Below are positions 15,881-23,717 of a stretch of DNA of 31,134 nucleotides, in pieces. The first letter of the stretch is position 1; the number at the start of each line of letters is the position of its first letter. Made by a program: the position numbers and the translations under genes. The notes below the pieces were generated by a model. The model made no database searches and had not been told where the DNA came from. It saw only the letters and a program-made list of their open reading frames with translations. The stretch comes from Foliimonas ilicis (GTDB lineage: Bacteria; Pseudomonadota; Alphaproteobacteria; Rhizobiales; Rhizobiaceae). The stretch spans positions 1 through 31,134 of the forward strand of contig NZ_JBDUUH010000020.1 in NCBI RefSeq assembly GCF_039939195.1, in the 5' to 3' direction.

Positions 15881-16939
15881 ATGAAACTCAGGCAGAGCAT
15901 ACGGTTCTGTAACTCCGCGGACGGCACCCGCATTGCGGTCGCTTCCTGCGGCGACGGACCGACGATCTTGCGGGCAGCGCATTGGTTGAGCCATGTCGAC
16001 TACGACCTTGAAAGTCCCGTGTGGCGACCTTGGCTGCATGCGCTTTCGGCCCATAATCGTTTCGTTCGATACGATCCACGCGGCTGCGGCCTTTCCGACC
16101 GGTACGTTGCCGACCTGTCCGTTGAAGCTTGGCACACGGACATGGATGCCGTTGCCGCATCGATCGAAGAGGAGCGCTTCGTTCTCCTGGGACTTTCGCA
16201 GGGCGGCGCACTGGCTATTTCATACGCCCTGAGACACCCGGAACGGGTATCGCATCTGGTGCTTCTGAACGCCTATGGACGTGGTGGGCGGGCTCGCGCG
16301 AAAACGGATGACGAGCGGTTGGAAGCCGAAATGCTTGTCAACTTTATACGTATAGGATGGGGACGGGAAAATCCGGCGTTCTGTCGGTTTTTCACTAATC
16401 TTTTTATCCCGGACGGGACACCGGAGCAGCATCGCTGGTGGGGTGATCTCGAGCGGGTGACTGCAAGTGCCGATGTTGCTTCGCAATTGCTTTGGCAGAT
16501 GCAGGGGATAGACGTGCTCGATATAGCCTCCAAACTCCGCGTCCCGACGCTGATCGCACACAGCCGAGGCGACATGCGCGTGCCGTTTGACGAAGGCTGC
16601 AGGCTTGCAGCCGCAATCGCGGACGCACGCTTCGTGCCGCTCGAAAGCAAGAACCATGTCCTCCTGCCGGGCGAGCCAGCCTGGGATGTGTTCCAGTCCG
16701 AGCTTTCTGCCTTCCTTGGACAAGATGCACCAAAGCAGCCACGCGGAATTTGCGAGGCCAAACTGACACCGGCCGAGGCAGCCATACTCGGTTTAGTTGC
16801 GGAGGGGCTCGAAAACCGTGCGATTGCTGAACGCCTGGGCAAGAGCGTGAAAACCATACGGAACCAGCTATCCGCCATCTTCAGCAAGCTTGGCGTGCAC
16901 AACCGTTCGCAAGCGATAGTCTTGATGCTTTCCAAATAG
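15881..16939 (+). CDS. Alpha/beta hydrolase fused to a LuxR-type DNA-binding domain
   Basis: This 352-residue two-domain protein has an alpha/beta hydrolase at about residues 1-280. Its nucleophile motif is GLSQGG (Ser106), with Asp231 in SRGDMRVP and His259 in SKNHVLLPGEP as likely triad partners. RYDPRGCGLSD at about 63-73 is typical of the fold. A LuxR/GerE helix-turn-helix follows at about 294-350 (LTPAEAAILGLVAEG, KSVKTIRNQLSAIFSKLGV). This architecture occurs in proteobacteria as a regulator whose hydrolase part may sense or process a small molecule. No cognate synthase is present. The next gene, a methyltransferase on the same strand, is a plausible target. Confidence 0.92.
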   Translation: MKLRQSIRFCNSADGTRIAVASCGDGPTILRAAHWLSHVDYDLESPVWRPWLHALSAHNRFVRYDPRGCGLSDRYVADLSVEAWHTDMDAVAASIEEERFVLLGLSQGGALAISYALRHPERVSHLVLLNAYGRGGRARAKTDDERLEAEMLVNFIRIGWGRENPAFCRFFTNLFIPDGTPEQHRWWGDLERVTASADVASQLLWQMQGIDVLDIASKLRVPTLIAHSRGDMRVPFDEGCRLAAAIADARFVPLESKNHVLLPGEPAWDVFQSELSAFLGQDAPKQPRGICEAKLTPAEAAILGLVAEGLENRAIAERLGKSVKTIRNQLSAIFSKLGVHNRSQAIVLMLSK

Positions 16940-17115
16940 CGAGTGAGCGCTACGTGCCCGACGTCGCGTCCAGCACGAGTTGGGACTTCTGTCCCGTTCC
17001 TGATGCCTATTTCATTGCCCGCGAAGGACAGCCGCCTCATTCGCGTCAGCGCGACGGAACATATCCTCCAACCTGCGGGGCGGCCGCTGGCTCTGGGAAA
17101 CAGGGAGGAACCAAC

Positions 17116-18165
17116 ATGACACAGGTAAACGAGACTAAGCTGAATGAACTCGTGGGTCGCGTGCTTGGAGATCTTGGAGGCGCGGTAAGCGTGCCATTGG
17201 TGCGGATCGGAGATTCTTTAGGTCTGTACGCCGCCCTCAAGCGGATTGGGCCTGCGAGCGCAGAAGATGTCGCTGCCTCTGCTGACTGCGCGCCTCGTTA
17301 TGTACGCGAGTGGCTTGCCGCGCAGACAGCATCTGGATACGTCCACCATGACGGCGGCCGGTTCTCGCTGACGCCCGAACAAGCCATGATTTTTGTCGAA
17401 CCCGACAGCCCGGTCAATCTGATTGGTGCCTTTGACACTGCTGCAGCCATGTTAGAGAACCAGCGGAAAGTCCAGTCATCGTTCAAGAGTGGCAAGGGAG
17501 TAGCCTGGGGCGACCAAGCCGGCTGCATGTTCTGCGCGGTCGCGCGAATGTTCAAACCCGGCTATGTCAATGCACTGGTACAGGACTGGCTACCTGCGCT
17601 CGACGGAGTAACCGAAAGATTGAAGACGGGCGCAAGGGTCGCCGACGTCGGTTGCGGACATGGCCTTTCAACGATCATCATGGCGAAGGCGTTTCCGAAG
17701 TCGCGTTTCACTGGATACGACTTCCATCCGGCCTCGATTGCCGCGGCCACCGCGCATGCCAAAGCACATGATTTGACAAATGTGAGCTTTGAAGTCGGCA
17801 AGGCGCAAGATTTTGCAGGATGTGAGTTCGACCTGATCACATGCTTCGACTGCCTGCACGACATGGGAGATCCCGAAGCCGCGGCATCGCATATCAGGAA
17901 GGCACTGAGGCCTGGTGGCACGTGGATGGTGGTCGAGCCGATGGCCGGAGACACGCTGGAAGACAACATAAATCCAGTCGGACGGCTCTATTATTCGGCT
18001 TCGACGATGATCTGCGTGCCAACGTCGCTGGCGCAGGAAGTCGGGCTGGCACTTGGCGCTCAGGCAGGCGAGAAAAAGCTGGCCGAGGTGATCCGATCTG
18101 GCGGCTTCTCCAAAATTCGCAGAGTCGCCGAGACACCTCTCAACATGGTGCTTGAAGCAACGTGA
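17116..18165 (+). CDS. Class I SAM-dependent methyltransferase with N-terminal winged helix
   Basis: This 349-residue protein has an N-terminal winged-helix region (about 25-95, LYAALKRIGPASAEDVAASADC) of the kind found in Rv2258c-like methyltransferases. A Rossmann methyltransferase domain follows: motif I VADVGCGHG at about 175-183, the acidic residue Asp202 after strand 2, and ALRPGGTWMVVEP further on. The frame is open upstream to 16954, but the ATG at 17116 has a strong GGAGG site 6 bases before it and starts the conserved part. It follows the hydrolase-LuxR gene by 176 bases on the same strand. The substrate is unknown. Confidence 0.92.
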   Translation: MTQVNETKLNELVGRVLGDLGGAVSVPLVRIGDSLGLYAALKRIGPASAEDVAASADCAPRYVREWLAAQTASGYVHHDGGRFSLTPEQAMIFVEPDSPVNLIGAFDTAAAMLENQRKVQSSFKSGKGVAWGDQAGCMFCAVARMFKPGYVNALVQDWLPALDGVTERLKTGARVADVGCGHGLSTIIMAKAFPKSRFTGYDFHPASIAAATAHAKAHDLTNVSFEVGKAQDFAGCEFDLITCFDCLHDMGDPEAAASHIRKALRPGGTWMVVEPMAGDTLEDNINPVGRLYYSASTMICVPTSLAQEVGLALGAQAGEKKLAEVIRSGGFSKIRRVAETPLNMVLEAT

Positions 18166-18229
18166 AAATTGATAGCGGCGCACGCGTTGAATCTAAAAGC
18201 GAGCGCTTAGGGGTGCAGCACTACACTCT

Positions 18230-18490
18230 TCACGGTGAAGCGAGAGCGATCTCTTTCAGCAGATCGATGAATGCGCTGGTGCGAACCCCGTTCGGGTTTT
18301 GGTTCAAATCTACGGTCTGCACCACGACGAGACGCTTCGACGGCACGATAGCGATAATCTGCCCACCGTAGCCAGAAGCGTAAAAGGCATTCGGACCCCA
18401 AGTGTCCTCGGGAAGCGTCCACCACATGTAGCCATAGCCCTGCCGTATCCGCTTCGCCCACGAATAGGCAGACGTTGACTCCCTGATCCA
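18230..18490 (-). pseudogene. Beta-lactamase-family (serine hydrolase) C-terminal fragment
   Basis: About 87 codons on the minus strand encode the C-terminal end of a class C beta-lactamase-fold protein: GYGYMWWTLPEDTWGP, FYASGYGGQIIAIVPSKRLVVVQT and a final helix. The GYGG/KRLVVV part corresponds to the beta strand after the KTG-like box in this family. The catalytic SxxK and YxN parts are missing. The fragment starts close to the IS6-type relic at 18537-18655, which suggests that an insertion cut the gene. Confidence 0.75.
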
Positions 18491-18536
18491 CATACTCACC
18501 ACAAAGAACGCATCTCTCCCCTGACGACGCCTCGCG

Positions 18537-18655
18537 TTACCAGAGTGCCAGTTGCCCCTTGCTTAGCGCGTTCACCGACTTGAAGCCAAGGGTCTGCTGT
18601 TCAGCCGTCCGAGTTTACAGTAATCGGCTTCGACAAGATTGTTGAGGTATTTCAC
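18537..18655 (-). mobile_element. IS6-family transposase remnant
   Basis: On the minus strand the translation VKYLNNLVEADYCKLGRL matches the conserved end of the DDE domain of IS6-type transposases, where KYLNN and VEADH are typical. A frame change follows to QQTLGFKS and LSKGQLALW before a stop at 18537-18539, with part of the usual sequence missing between them. Only the last roughly 40 codons remain, frameshifted and with the acidic residue context altered. It is a dead fragment. Confidence 0.65.
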
Positions 18656-18721
18656 AGGCGGCGCACCGTTTCCTCCGTACATTCGCCCCAAACCATATCT
18701 GCGTGGACGCCTCACCGGCTA

Positions 18722-19897
18722 TCATGCGGCAGCGTCAAGCCGGTGCTGTAGGTTCATACCCACCATGACCATCCGTGCTGCGTCTTCCGCTGCGCGGGAA
18801 AGCAGCTTTGGTGCGGAAGAAATGGCATCTTCCAGGGAACAAGGCCGGGTGAGGATCGAGGCGAACGCATCGATGCCGTGTTCGAAATTGAGCCGCACAC
18901 CCTTGCCGATGGTACCGGCGAGCGCGATGACCGGAATACCTGCGCGTTTTGCTCGCTGTGCCACTTCAGCCGGCACTTTGCCGAAGGGTGTCTGGCCGTC
19001 GAGGCTGCCTTCCGCGGTGATGACAAGATCGGCCTGCGCGATAAATCGGTCGAGCTCCAGATATTGCATGATGATTTCGTAGCGCGGATGAAGTTTGCCG
19101 CCGATAAGGCCGAGGATTGCGGCACCAAGCCCGCCGGATGCGCCGGAACCGGGCGCCATGCCGACATCGAGACCCGTCGTGCGCAGGATTGCTGCAGCGT
19201 AGGTGTCCATGGCAGTGGCGAGCAGCTCCACCTGAGCCGGCGTGGCACCCTTCTGTGGCCCGAAAATGCGAGCGACGCCGCGCTCGCCAAGAAGCACATT
19301 GTGCCAGTTGACCGCGGCGTCGATGCAAACGTCGTCAAGACGCGGATCGCGGCCGGACATGTCGATGATCGCGAGACGGGCGAGCGATGCCCCGCCGCGG
19401 GGCAGTCGGCCGCCTTCCTCATCAAGAAAATGGATACCGAGCGCTTCGGCCATCCCGGCGCCGCCATCGTTGATGCCGCTGTCGCCGCAGCCTAGAAGAA
19501 TGCGGCGCGCGCCTCGGTCAAGTGCAGCACCAACCAGTTCGCCCACGCCATAACTCGTTGTCAGGCAGGGGTTGCGCCCAGCGCGCGGTACGAGACTGAG
19601 GCCTGCGGCTGCGGCCATCTCGATAACGGCGGTCGGCTCGCCGCAACCGCCAAGGAAGCCGAAATGCGACTCGACCGGGTCACCGATGGGGCCAGTCACT
19701 GTTAGATTATGCAGTGTGCCGCCGGTCGCCTTGACGAGCGCGTTGGTAAAACCCTCCCCGCCATCGACCATCGGCGCCTTCAGGACAATGGCGTCGGGAA
19801 AGGCCCGTTTGACGCCGCTTTCGATGCAATCCGCGGCCTGATCGGCTGACAGACTTTCCTTGAAACCGGAGGGAGCGGCGAGAACCGTGAATGACAT
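18722..19897 (-). CDS. glxK: Glycerate kinase, type II (GlxK/GarK family)
   Basis: This 391-residue enzyme of the GlxK/GarK family begins APSGFKESLSADQAADCIESG and contains MVDGGEGF, LLGCGDSGINDGGAGMAEALG and GSGASGGLGAAI, the glycine-rich family signatures. The reaction is phosphorylation of D-glycerate by ATP to 2-phosphoglycerate in the cytoplasm. The frame is open further upstream, but the ATG at 19897 has a GGAACG site and begins the conserved part. A promoter of the GGAATA-N15-CGT type lies 38 bases upstream (19935-19960), and the terminator of the transporter gene is just before that. The gene therefore forms its own unit, tied to the neighbours by the shared promoter type. Confidence 0.94.
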   Translation of the reverse strand: MSFTVLAAPSGFKESLSADQAADCIESGVKRAFPDAIVLKAPMVDGGEGFTNALVKATGGTLHNLTVTGPIGDPVESHFGFLGGCGEPTAVIEMAAAAGLSLVPRAGRNPCLTTSYGVGELVGAALDRGARRILLGCGDSGINDGGAGMAEALGIHFLDEEGGRLPRGGASLARLAIIDMSGRDPRLDDVCIDAAVNWHNVLLGERGVARIFGPQKGATPAQVELLATAMDTYAAAILRTTGLDVGMAPGSGASGGLGAAILGLIGGKLHPRYEIIMQYLELDRFIAQADLVITAEGSLDGQTPFGKVPAEVAQRAKRAGIPVIALAGTIGKGVRLNFEHGIDAFASILTRPCSLEDAISSAPKLLSRAAEDAARMVMVGMNLQHRLDAAA

Positions 19898-19934
19898 GGG
19901 GACGTTCCTTTTTACTATTACAATGCTGTGCGAA

Positions 19935-19960
19935 GAACGGGACAGAACGGCATCTATTCC
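19935..19960 (-). promoter_or_regulatory. Candidate ECF promoter of the glycerate kinase gene
   Basis: On the minus strand GGAAT (19956-19960) is followed after exactly 16 bases by CGTTC (19935-19939). The sequence around both elements (GGAATAGATG and CGTTCTTC) is nearly the same as in the promoter at 22859-22884. The -10 element ends 38 bases before the start codon. Confidence 0.75.
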
Positions 19961-19985
19961 GGCAGGACAAAAATTTAGCCGATTA

Positions 19986-20012
19986 AATAAAAAAAGGCCG
20001 CACATGGCGGCC
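19986..20012 (-). terminator. Rho-independent terminator of the transporter gene
   Basis: GGCCGC and GCGGCC (19996-20001 and 20007-20012) form a perfect 6-bp stem with a 5-base loop. On the minus strand it is followed by seven T. It lies about 20 bases behind the transporter stop at 20035. A T-run on the other side would extend the stem. Confidence 0.9.
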
Positions 20013-20034
20013 TTTTCTCCGTCTGTCAGGCTGT

Positions 20035-21513
20035 TCAGCGCACGGGTAGGCCCTGCAGCGGCCAGACGAACGTAGCAAAAAGGATGAGCAGCGCGATGAA
20101 GGGCACGACCAGCACGCCGGCAAGCCGAAACAGGTCGGTCTGTCCGAAAGGCGGCGGGTCCATCGCGCCAAATAGCGCTACCGGCTTGGCAGACACTATC
20201 AGCGTCTGGCAGAAGCCACTCGCCAATGTGACGACCATCACCAAATTGAGCGGGTTAACGCCGAGGGCCGCCAGCGGCAGGACAAGGGCGGGAATGAGAA
20301 CCGTCGCCCGCGCAGTGCGCGAGGTGATGACAAGGTGCGAGAGCGTTGCCACGAGGGCGGCGAAGCCGATGACGAGCGCGGGCCAGGCCGCGATATTATT
20401 ACCTGCAAGGCCGATCACCCGTTCGGCCAGCACCTGCGCTGTGCCGGTCTGAAGCAGCGCCTCACCGATGACGAGCGTACCAGCAAGGAAAAGCAAAAGG
20501 TTCCATTCCACGGCCTTGAGTGCAGCCTTCAGCGACAGGCCGGAGACCCGTTCGTTGGCCAGCAGCAGAGCGGCGCCGAGACCGATCACCGGCATACCGA
20601 TGCCATGCAGAGGCTGCATCGCGAAGAGCAGGATCATCGCGCCGGTCACAGCAAGCACGGTCCATTGCTGGCGTGTCAGCGGGGCCGGAGTGGCATTGCT
20701 GTTGCGTTTTGTGATCGCCATCGACCGCTCATCACGGGTGAGAAAAAGGCGCAGCAACACGGCGCAGGCGAGCAGTGAGCACAGCAGCGAGAATGGGCCG
20801 GCAAGCGCGATCCAACCCATGAAATCGGGGCTGTGCCCACGCATGCGCTCCATCATGCCGGCCGCGACGAGATGAGCGCCGGCGCCGATCAGCGACGCCC
20901 CGGCTGAGAGCAGGATGACTGATGGGAAAAGCAGCGCCAGCGCCCGATTGACCCGCGCATTACCGATAGCGGCTGCAAGGCCAAGATAGACCGGAGCCAG
21001 CATGGCAGCGCGCGCCGAGGTGGAGGGGATTATGAAGGCAGTGGCGAAGATCAGAAGCGTTAACGTCCAGAACAAACCTTTAACGGTTGCGAGACGGGCA
21101 AGAAGCCGGTGGATGATCTGTTCGATCACGCCGACCTGCCGCAGCACGCCGGCAACAATGAAGGCCGCCAGCATCAGCCACACAATATCATTGCCGAGCG
21201 AGCGGTAGAGCATCTCCTCGTCGATGGCGCCGAAAACCGGCAGGAGGGCGGCTGCCGCAAGCGCCACGGGCGTATCCGGCAGATCGAGGATAGTCCAGGC
21301 GGTGATCGTTGCGACGAAGATGGCGAGCGTCAGCCGCATGTTCATAGTAAGACCGTCGATCGCCAGGAAGATCAGCATGGCGCTGAAGGCGAGCACGATC
21401 GTCGCGACGATCTGCTTGACTTGGGCAAGTGGCACGGTGCGCTCCAAAGTTGCGGACGGATCCCCACGCCGGTCGGCGTGGGGTCCGGGAGGGACGATTG
21501 CATAAATGGCCAA
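20035..21513 (-). CDS. DASS/SLC13-family anion transporter
   Basis: This roughly 492-residue membrane protein has about 11-12 hydrophobic segments. It is built of two repeats typical of the divalent anion:sodium symporter family, each with a Ser/Thr-rich hairpin (FIIPSTSARAAMLAP and LVITSRTARATVLIP). Such transporters import dicarboxylates, sulfate or related organic acids. The open frame continues into the Ser/Asn gene, but the best start is a TTG at 21513 with a very strong AAAGGAGG site 6 bases before it. It follows the Ser/Asn gene by 34 bases and probably shares its promoter. Its co-occurrence with glycerate kinase suggests a hydroxy-acid substrate, which is an inference. Confidence 0.9.
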   Translation of the reverse strand: MAIYAIVPPGPHADRRGDPSATLERTVPLAQVKQIVATIVLAFSAMLIFLAIDGLTMNMRLTLAIFVATITAWTILDLPDTPVALAAAALLPVFGAIDEEMLYRSLGNDIVWLMLAAFIVAGVLRQVGVIEQIIHRLLARLATVKGLFWTLTLLIFATAFIIPSTSARAAMLAPVYLGLAAAIGNARVNRALALLFPSVILLSAGASLIGAGAHLVAAGMMERMRGHSPDFMGWIALAGPFSLLCSLLACAVLLRLFLTRDERSMAITKRNSNATPAPLTRQQWTVLAVTGAMILLFAMQPLHGIGMPVIGLGAALLLANERVSGLSLKAALKAVEWNLLLFLAGTLVIGEALLQTGTAQVLAERVIGLAGNNIAAWPALVIGFAALVATLSHLVITSRTARATVLIPALVLPLAALGVNPLNLVMVVTLASGFCQTLIVSAKPVALFGAMDPPPFGQTDLFRLAGVLVVPFIALLILFATFVWPLQGLPVR

Positions 21514-21547
21514 GATCGGCCTCCTTTCGTGTTTTTCGGGCTGCGGC

Positions 21548-21934
21548 TCAATCGTCGTCGGACGAGGAATTGGACGAAGAATTCGACGAGGAATTGGAAG
21601 AGGAATTGGAGTTTGAGTTGCTCGAAGAGTTTGACGAGCTGTTCGAATTGGAGTTGCTCGACGAATTGGAATTGCTGTTGGAACTCGAATTCGAGTTAGA
21701 GTTCGATTTGGAATTCCGCGAGGAATTGGACGAGCTGTTGGAATTGCGGTTCGAGCTCGAGACGCCGCGCCGGTCGTTGTCATCCCGGTCGCGGCTATAG
21801 CGCGCTTGGCCCGCCTTGTTGGCGCGCGTCATTTTCTGCAGGAAGCTGCGAACCGGGTCGTCGGCGACGGCTGGCGTGGGTGCTGCGGCACCGACCACCA
21901 GAACCGCGCCCAGGATTGCGATGAACTTCTTCAT
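21548..21934 (-). CDS. Secreted Ser/Asn-repeat protein
   Basis: This 128-residue protein has a clear signal peptide (residues 1-24, MKKFIAILGAVLVVGAA, cleavage after PAVA), a short basic part with many Arg (about 37-63), then about 65 residues made almost only of Ser and Asn in SN and SSSN units, ending DDD. The Ser codons in the repeat include all six types and Asn uses both codons, so the tract is kept at protein level rather than by recent DNA repeat expansion. The ribosome binding site AAAGGAGA is strong. It is the first gene of the unit with the DASS transporter and has its own GGAATA-N15-CGT promoter. No known family is recognised; the role is unknown. Confidence 0.85.
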   Translation of the reverse strand: MKKFIAILGAVLVVGAAAPTPAVADDPVRSFLQKMTRANKAGQARYSRDRDDNDRRGVSSSNRNSNSSSNSSRNSKSNSNSNSSSNSNSNSSSNSNSNSSSNSSSNSNSNSSSNSSSNSSSNSSSDDD

Positions 21935-21978
21935 GACGTTTCTCCTTTGGGTGACAGCCTCGTTGGCTGCGATGGAGA

Positions 21979-22003
21979 AACGGCGGCAGATGATGAATAT
22001 TCC
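21979..22003 (-). promoter_or_regulatory. Candidate ECF promoter of the Ser/Asn protein-transporter unit
   Basis: On the minus strand GGAAT (21999-22003) and CGTT (21979-21982) are 16 bases apart, followed by TC. The -10 element ends 45 bases before the start of the Ser/Asn gene. The DNA just upstream is very AT-rich. Confidence 0.7.
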
Positions 22004-22111
22004 AACTAAAATAAAATATTTTCAATAGGATAGGTGAAATTAACACCCCATATGAGATCGCCGCCGCTGTAGTGGCAGCGACGCCTAAAAAAGTCGATCC
22101 GGCTCGAAAAA

Positions 22112-22828
22112 CTATCGCCGGGCGCGGGCGAAGCGGCGATACCAGCCGTCTGATGCAAGCGTCTTGCGCAGGATCGTCTGACGAACGCCGCCTTCCGCCG
22201 GATTTTCGGCGCGGATGTCCGCGTCGAGATCGGATGCATCGCGACGGAAGGGGATAACCTGGACGATCGGCGTGCCGCGTTCCAGCATATGCAGGCCGTC
22301 TTCGCCGATTGCGAAGAAGGGGAAGTGGATTTCCGACTGGTAGGTATCGGTATCGACCACGCCAGCGACCACCTCGAAGACGCCGTTCGGCTGGTTCAAT
22401 GGCGGCACGAAGAGGCAGCTCCAGCCGGGCGGAGTGCTGATGGTCCAGTAATTGTGGAATTTGCACGGCGGCAGTGGCTCCCGCGGATTGCCAGCGACCT
22501 GATGACTGGCATGGTTGCTTACAAGCGTACGGTCGAAGTCCCAACCGCAATCGACTGTCTTGCCGCCGTCGGAGATTTCCATTCGCACGCTTGCTGCAAG
22601 CCCGATCACCCAGCCCGTAGCCATGGCATCGAGGAAGGGCATGCAGCGTTTTACCGTAAGACCGCTGTTATTGGGCGATATCTGGGCCTCGTCAATGGCC
22701 GGCAGCTTTCGAAACCAGTCGGGAAGCGCCGTCTTGGCGCGTACGGGAGCAGGGATCACACCCTCGTCCTCCTTGCGGCAGAGAAAGGTCAACCGAGGCT
22801 GCGGTTTTTTCAGAAGGGTGAGTGCCAT
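22112..22828 (-). CDS. DUF6065-like protein of unknown function
   Basis: This 238-residue soluble protein has no signal peptide. Recurring features are VKRCMPFLDAMATGWVI, NPREPLPPCKFHNYWTI, PPGWSCLFVPPLNQP and DTDTYQSEIHFPFFA, which resemble the DUF6065 family as I remember it. That assignment is uncertain. The start is the ATG at 22828 with an AGGAGA site 7 bases before it; the open frame continues 27 bases further upstream. It is preceded by a GGAATA-N15-CGT promoter and lies between the anti-sigma gene and the Ser/Asn gene, which places it in the same regulon. Confidence 0.8.
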   Translation of the reverse strand: MALTLLKKPQPRLTFLCRKEDEGVIPAPVRAKTALPDWFRKLPAIDEAQISPNNSGLTVKRCMPFLDAMATGWVIGLAASVRMEISDGGKTVDCGWDFDRTLVSNHASHQVAGNPREPLPPCKFHNYWTISTPPGWSCLFVPPLNQPNGVFEVVAGVVDTDTYQSEIHFPFFAIGEDGLHMLERGTPIVQVIPFRRDASDLDADIRAENPAEGGVRQTILRKTLASDGWYRRFARARR

Positions 22829-22858
22829 AGCTGTTCTCCTCATCAATCGATGCAAGAA

Positions 22859-22884
22859 GAACGGCGATGGACGAAATCTATTCC
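22859..22884 (-). promoter_or_regulatory. Candidate ECF promoter of the DUF6065-like gene
   Basis: On the minus strand GGAAT (22880-22884) and CGTT (22860-22863) are separated by 16 bases. Extended similarity (GGAATAGATT and CGTTCTTC) links it to the glycerate kinase promoter. The -10 element ends 32 bases before the start codon at 22828. Confidence 0.75.
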
Positions 22885-22976
22885 CGGTGACCGAAAAAAT
22901 TCGGCAGGGTGCGAATGCCGGTCAGGCAACCCGCAGAGCCGGGACCGGCTCTTATTCACCAGTTCTGCAAGCGGGA

Positions 22977-23717
22977 CTAACGGTCGAGCGCCTTGCGCTC
23001 TTCTTCGGCCGAAAGCGGAGCGCCGGCTTGAATCGACGTAAGATAGGCATCAATCGTCTCTTGCGAGGAGGCAGGCACGTAGCCCTCGGCCTGCGGCGTC
23101 GTCAGCGCCAGCCGCGTTGTCCAGGTACCGTCCTGGCGGCAGGCGACGGTCAGCGTGCTGCTTGCAGGTTGCTTCAGCTCGTATTCGCGGCAGAGTTCGC
23201 CCCGTTCATCGCGGAATGAGGCTACGACATGCAGCACCGCGCGCGAGTTTGCGAGCGCTACGTCCTGGCCGGACGCTTCGCGGTTGAGGGCAGCAGCGAT
23301 CTCTGCGCTGGAATCCGTCGCAGACGGTTCCATGCGACCCAATGCAAAGCCGGCGGCTCCTGTCAGCACCGCTACGAGACTTGCCGCCACCGGCATGAGC
23401 CAGCTTCCCGCCGTCGGACGTATCACTGTTTGCTGCGGGCGGAAGGGCACAACGTTGTCCTGTGCGATCGCCCCCTGGCGCTGCGCATCCTCCGCCATCT
23501 TCCGAACCGAAGCAAGCAACGCCTCCGGCACCGGCTCGTCGATCAGCGGTTTCAGCGCATCGCCGACCAGCCGACGGCTGTCGAGGAAGACGGCAAGCCG
23601 TTCGGCCAACGCTTCATTGGTCGCGAGCGCCTCTTCCAACGCGAGGCTCCGCGCCTCATCCAGCTCGCCATCGGCAAACGCCATCAATGTCTCGTCGTCG
23701 AAATCGTCTTTGCTCAT
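22977..23717 (-). CDS. Membrane anti-sigma factor partner of the ECF sigma factor
   Basis: This 246-residue protein has an acidic cytoplasmic N-terminus of the anti-sigma type (about 1-75, DDETLMAFADGELDEARS, then VPEALLASVRKM). One membrane segment follows at about 104-126 (WLMPVAASLVAVLTGAAG), then an extracytoplasmic part of about 120 residues with two Cys (GELCREYEL and TVACRQDGTW) that could form a disulfide. No zinc-binding HxxxCxxC motif is seen. The ATG overlaps the sigma stop codon by one base. By family logic it holds the sigma factor inactive until a signal outside the membrane releases it. Proteolysis by the neighbouring protease would be one route, but this is an inference. Confidence 0.85.
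   Translation of the reverse strand: MSKDDFDDETLMAFADGELDEARSLALEEALATNEALAERLAVFLDSRRLVGDALKPLIDEPVPEALLASVRKMAEDAQRQGAIAQDNVVPFRPQQTVIRPTAGSWLMPVAASLVAVLTGAAGFALGRMEPSATDSSAEIAAALNREASGQDVALANSRAVLHVVASFRDERGELCREYELKQPASSTLTVACRQDGTWTTRLALTTPQAEGYVPASSQETIDAYLTSIQAGAPLSAEEERKALDR

Noticed and set aside
21514..21783. Pro/Arg/Thr-rich N-terminal extension of the transporter frame
   Set aside because: It lies inside the Ser/Asn gene in another frame, and the TTG at 21513 has the strong ribosome binding site.
21429..21800. Forward frame of Glu/Leu/Asp-rich repeats, looking like an acidic coiled-coil protein
   Set aside because: It is the exact antisense of the Ser/Asn tract; the minus strand has the signal peptide, ribosome binding site and promoter.
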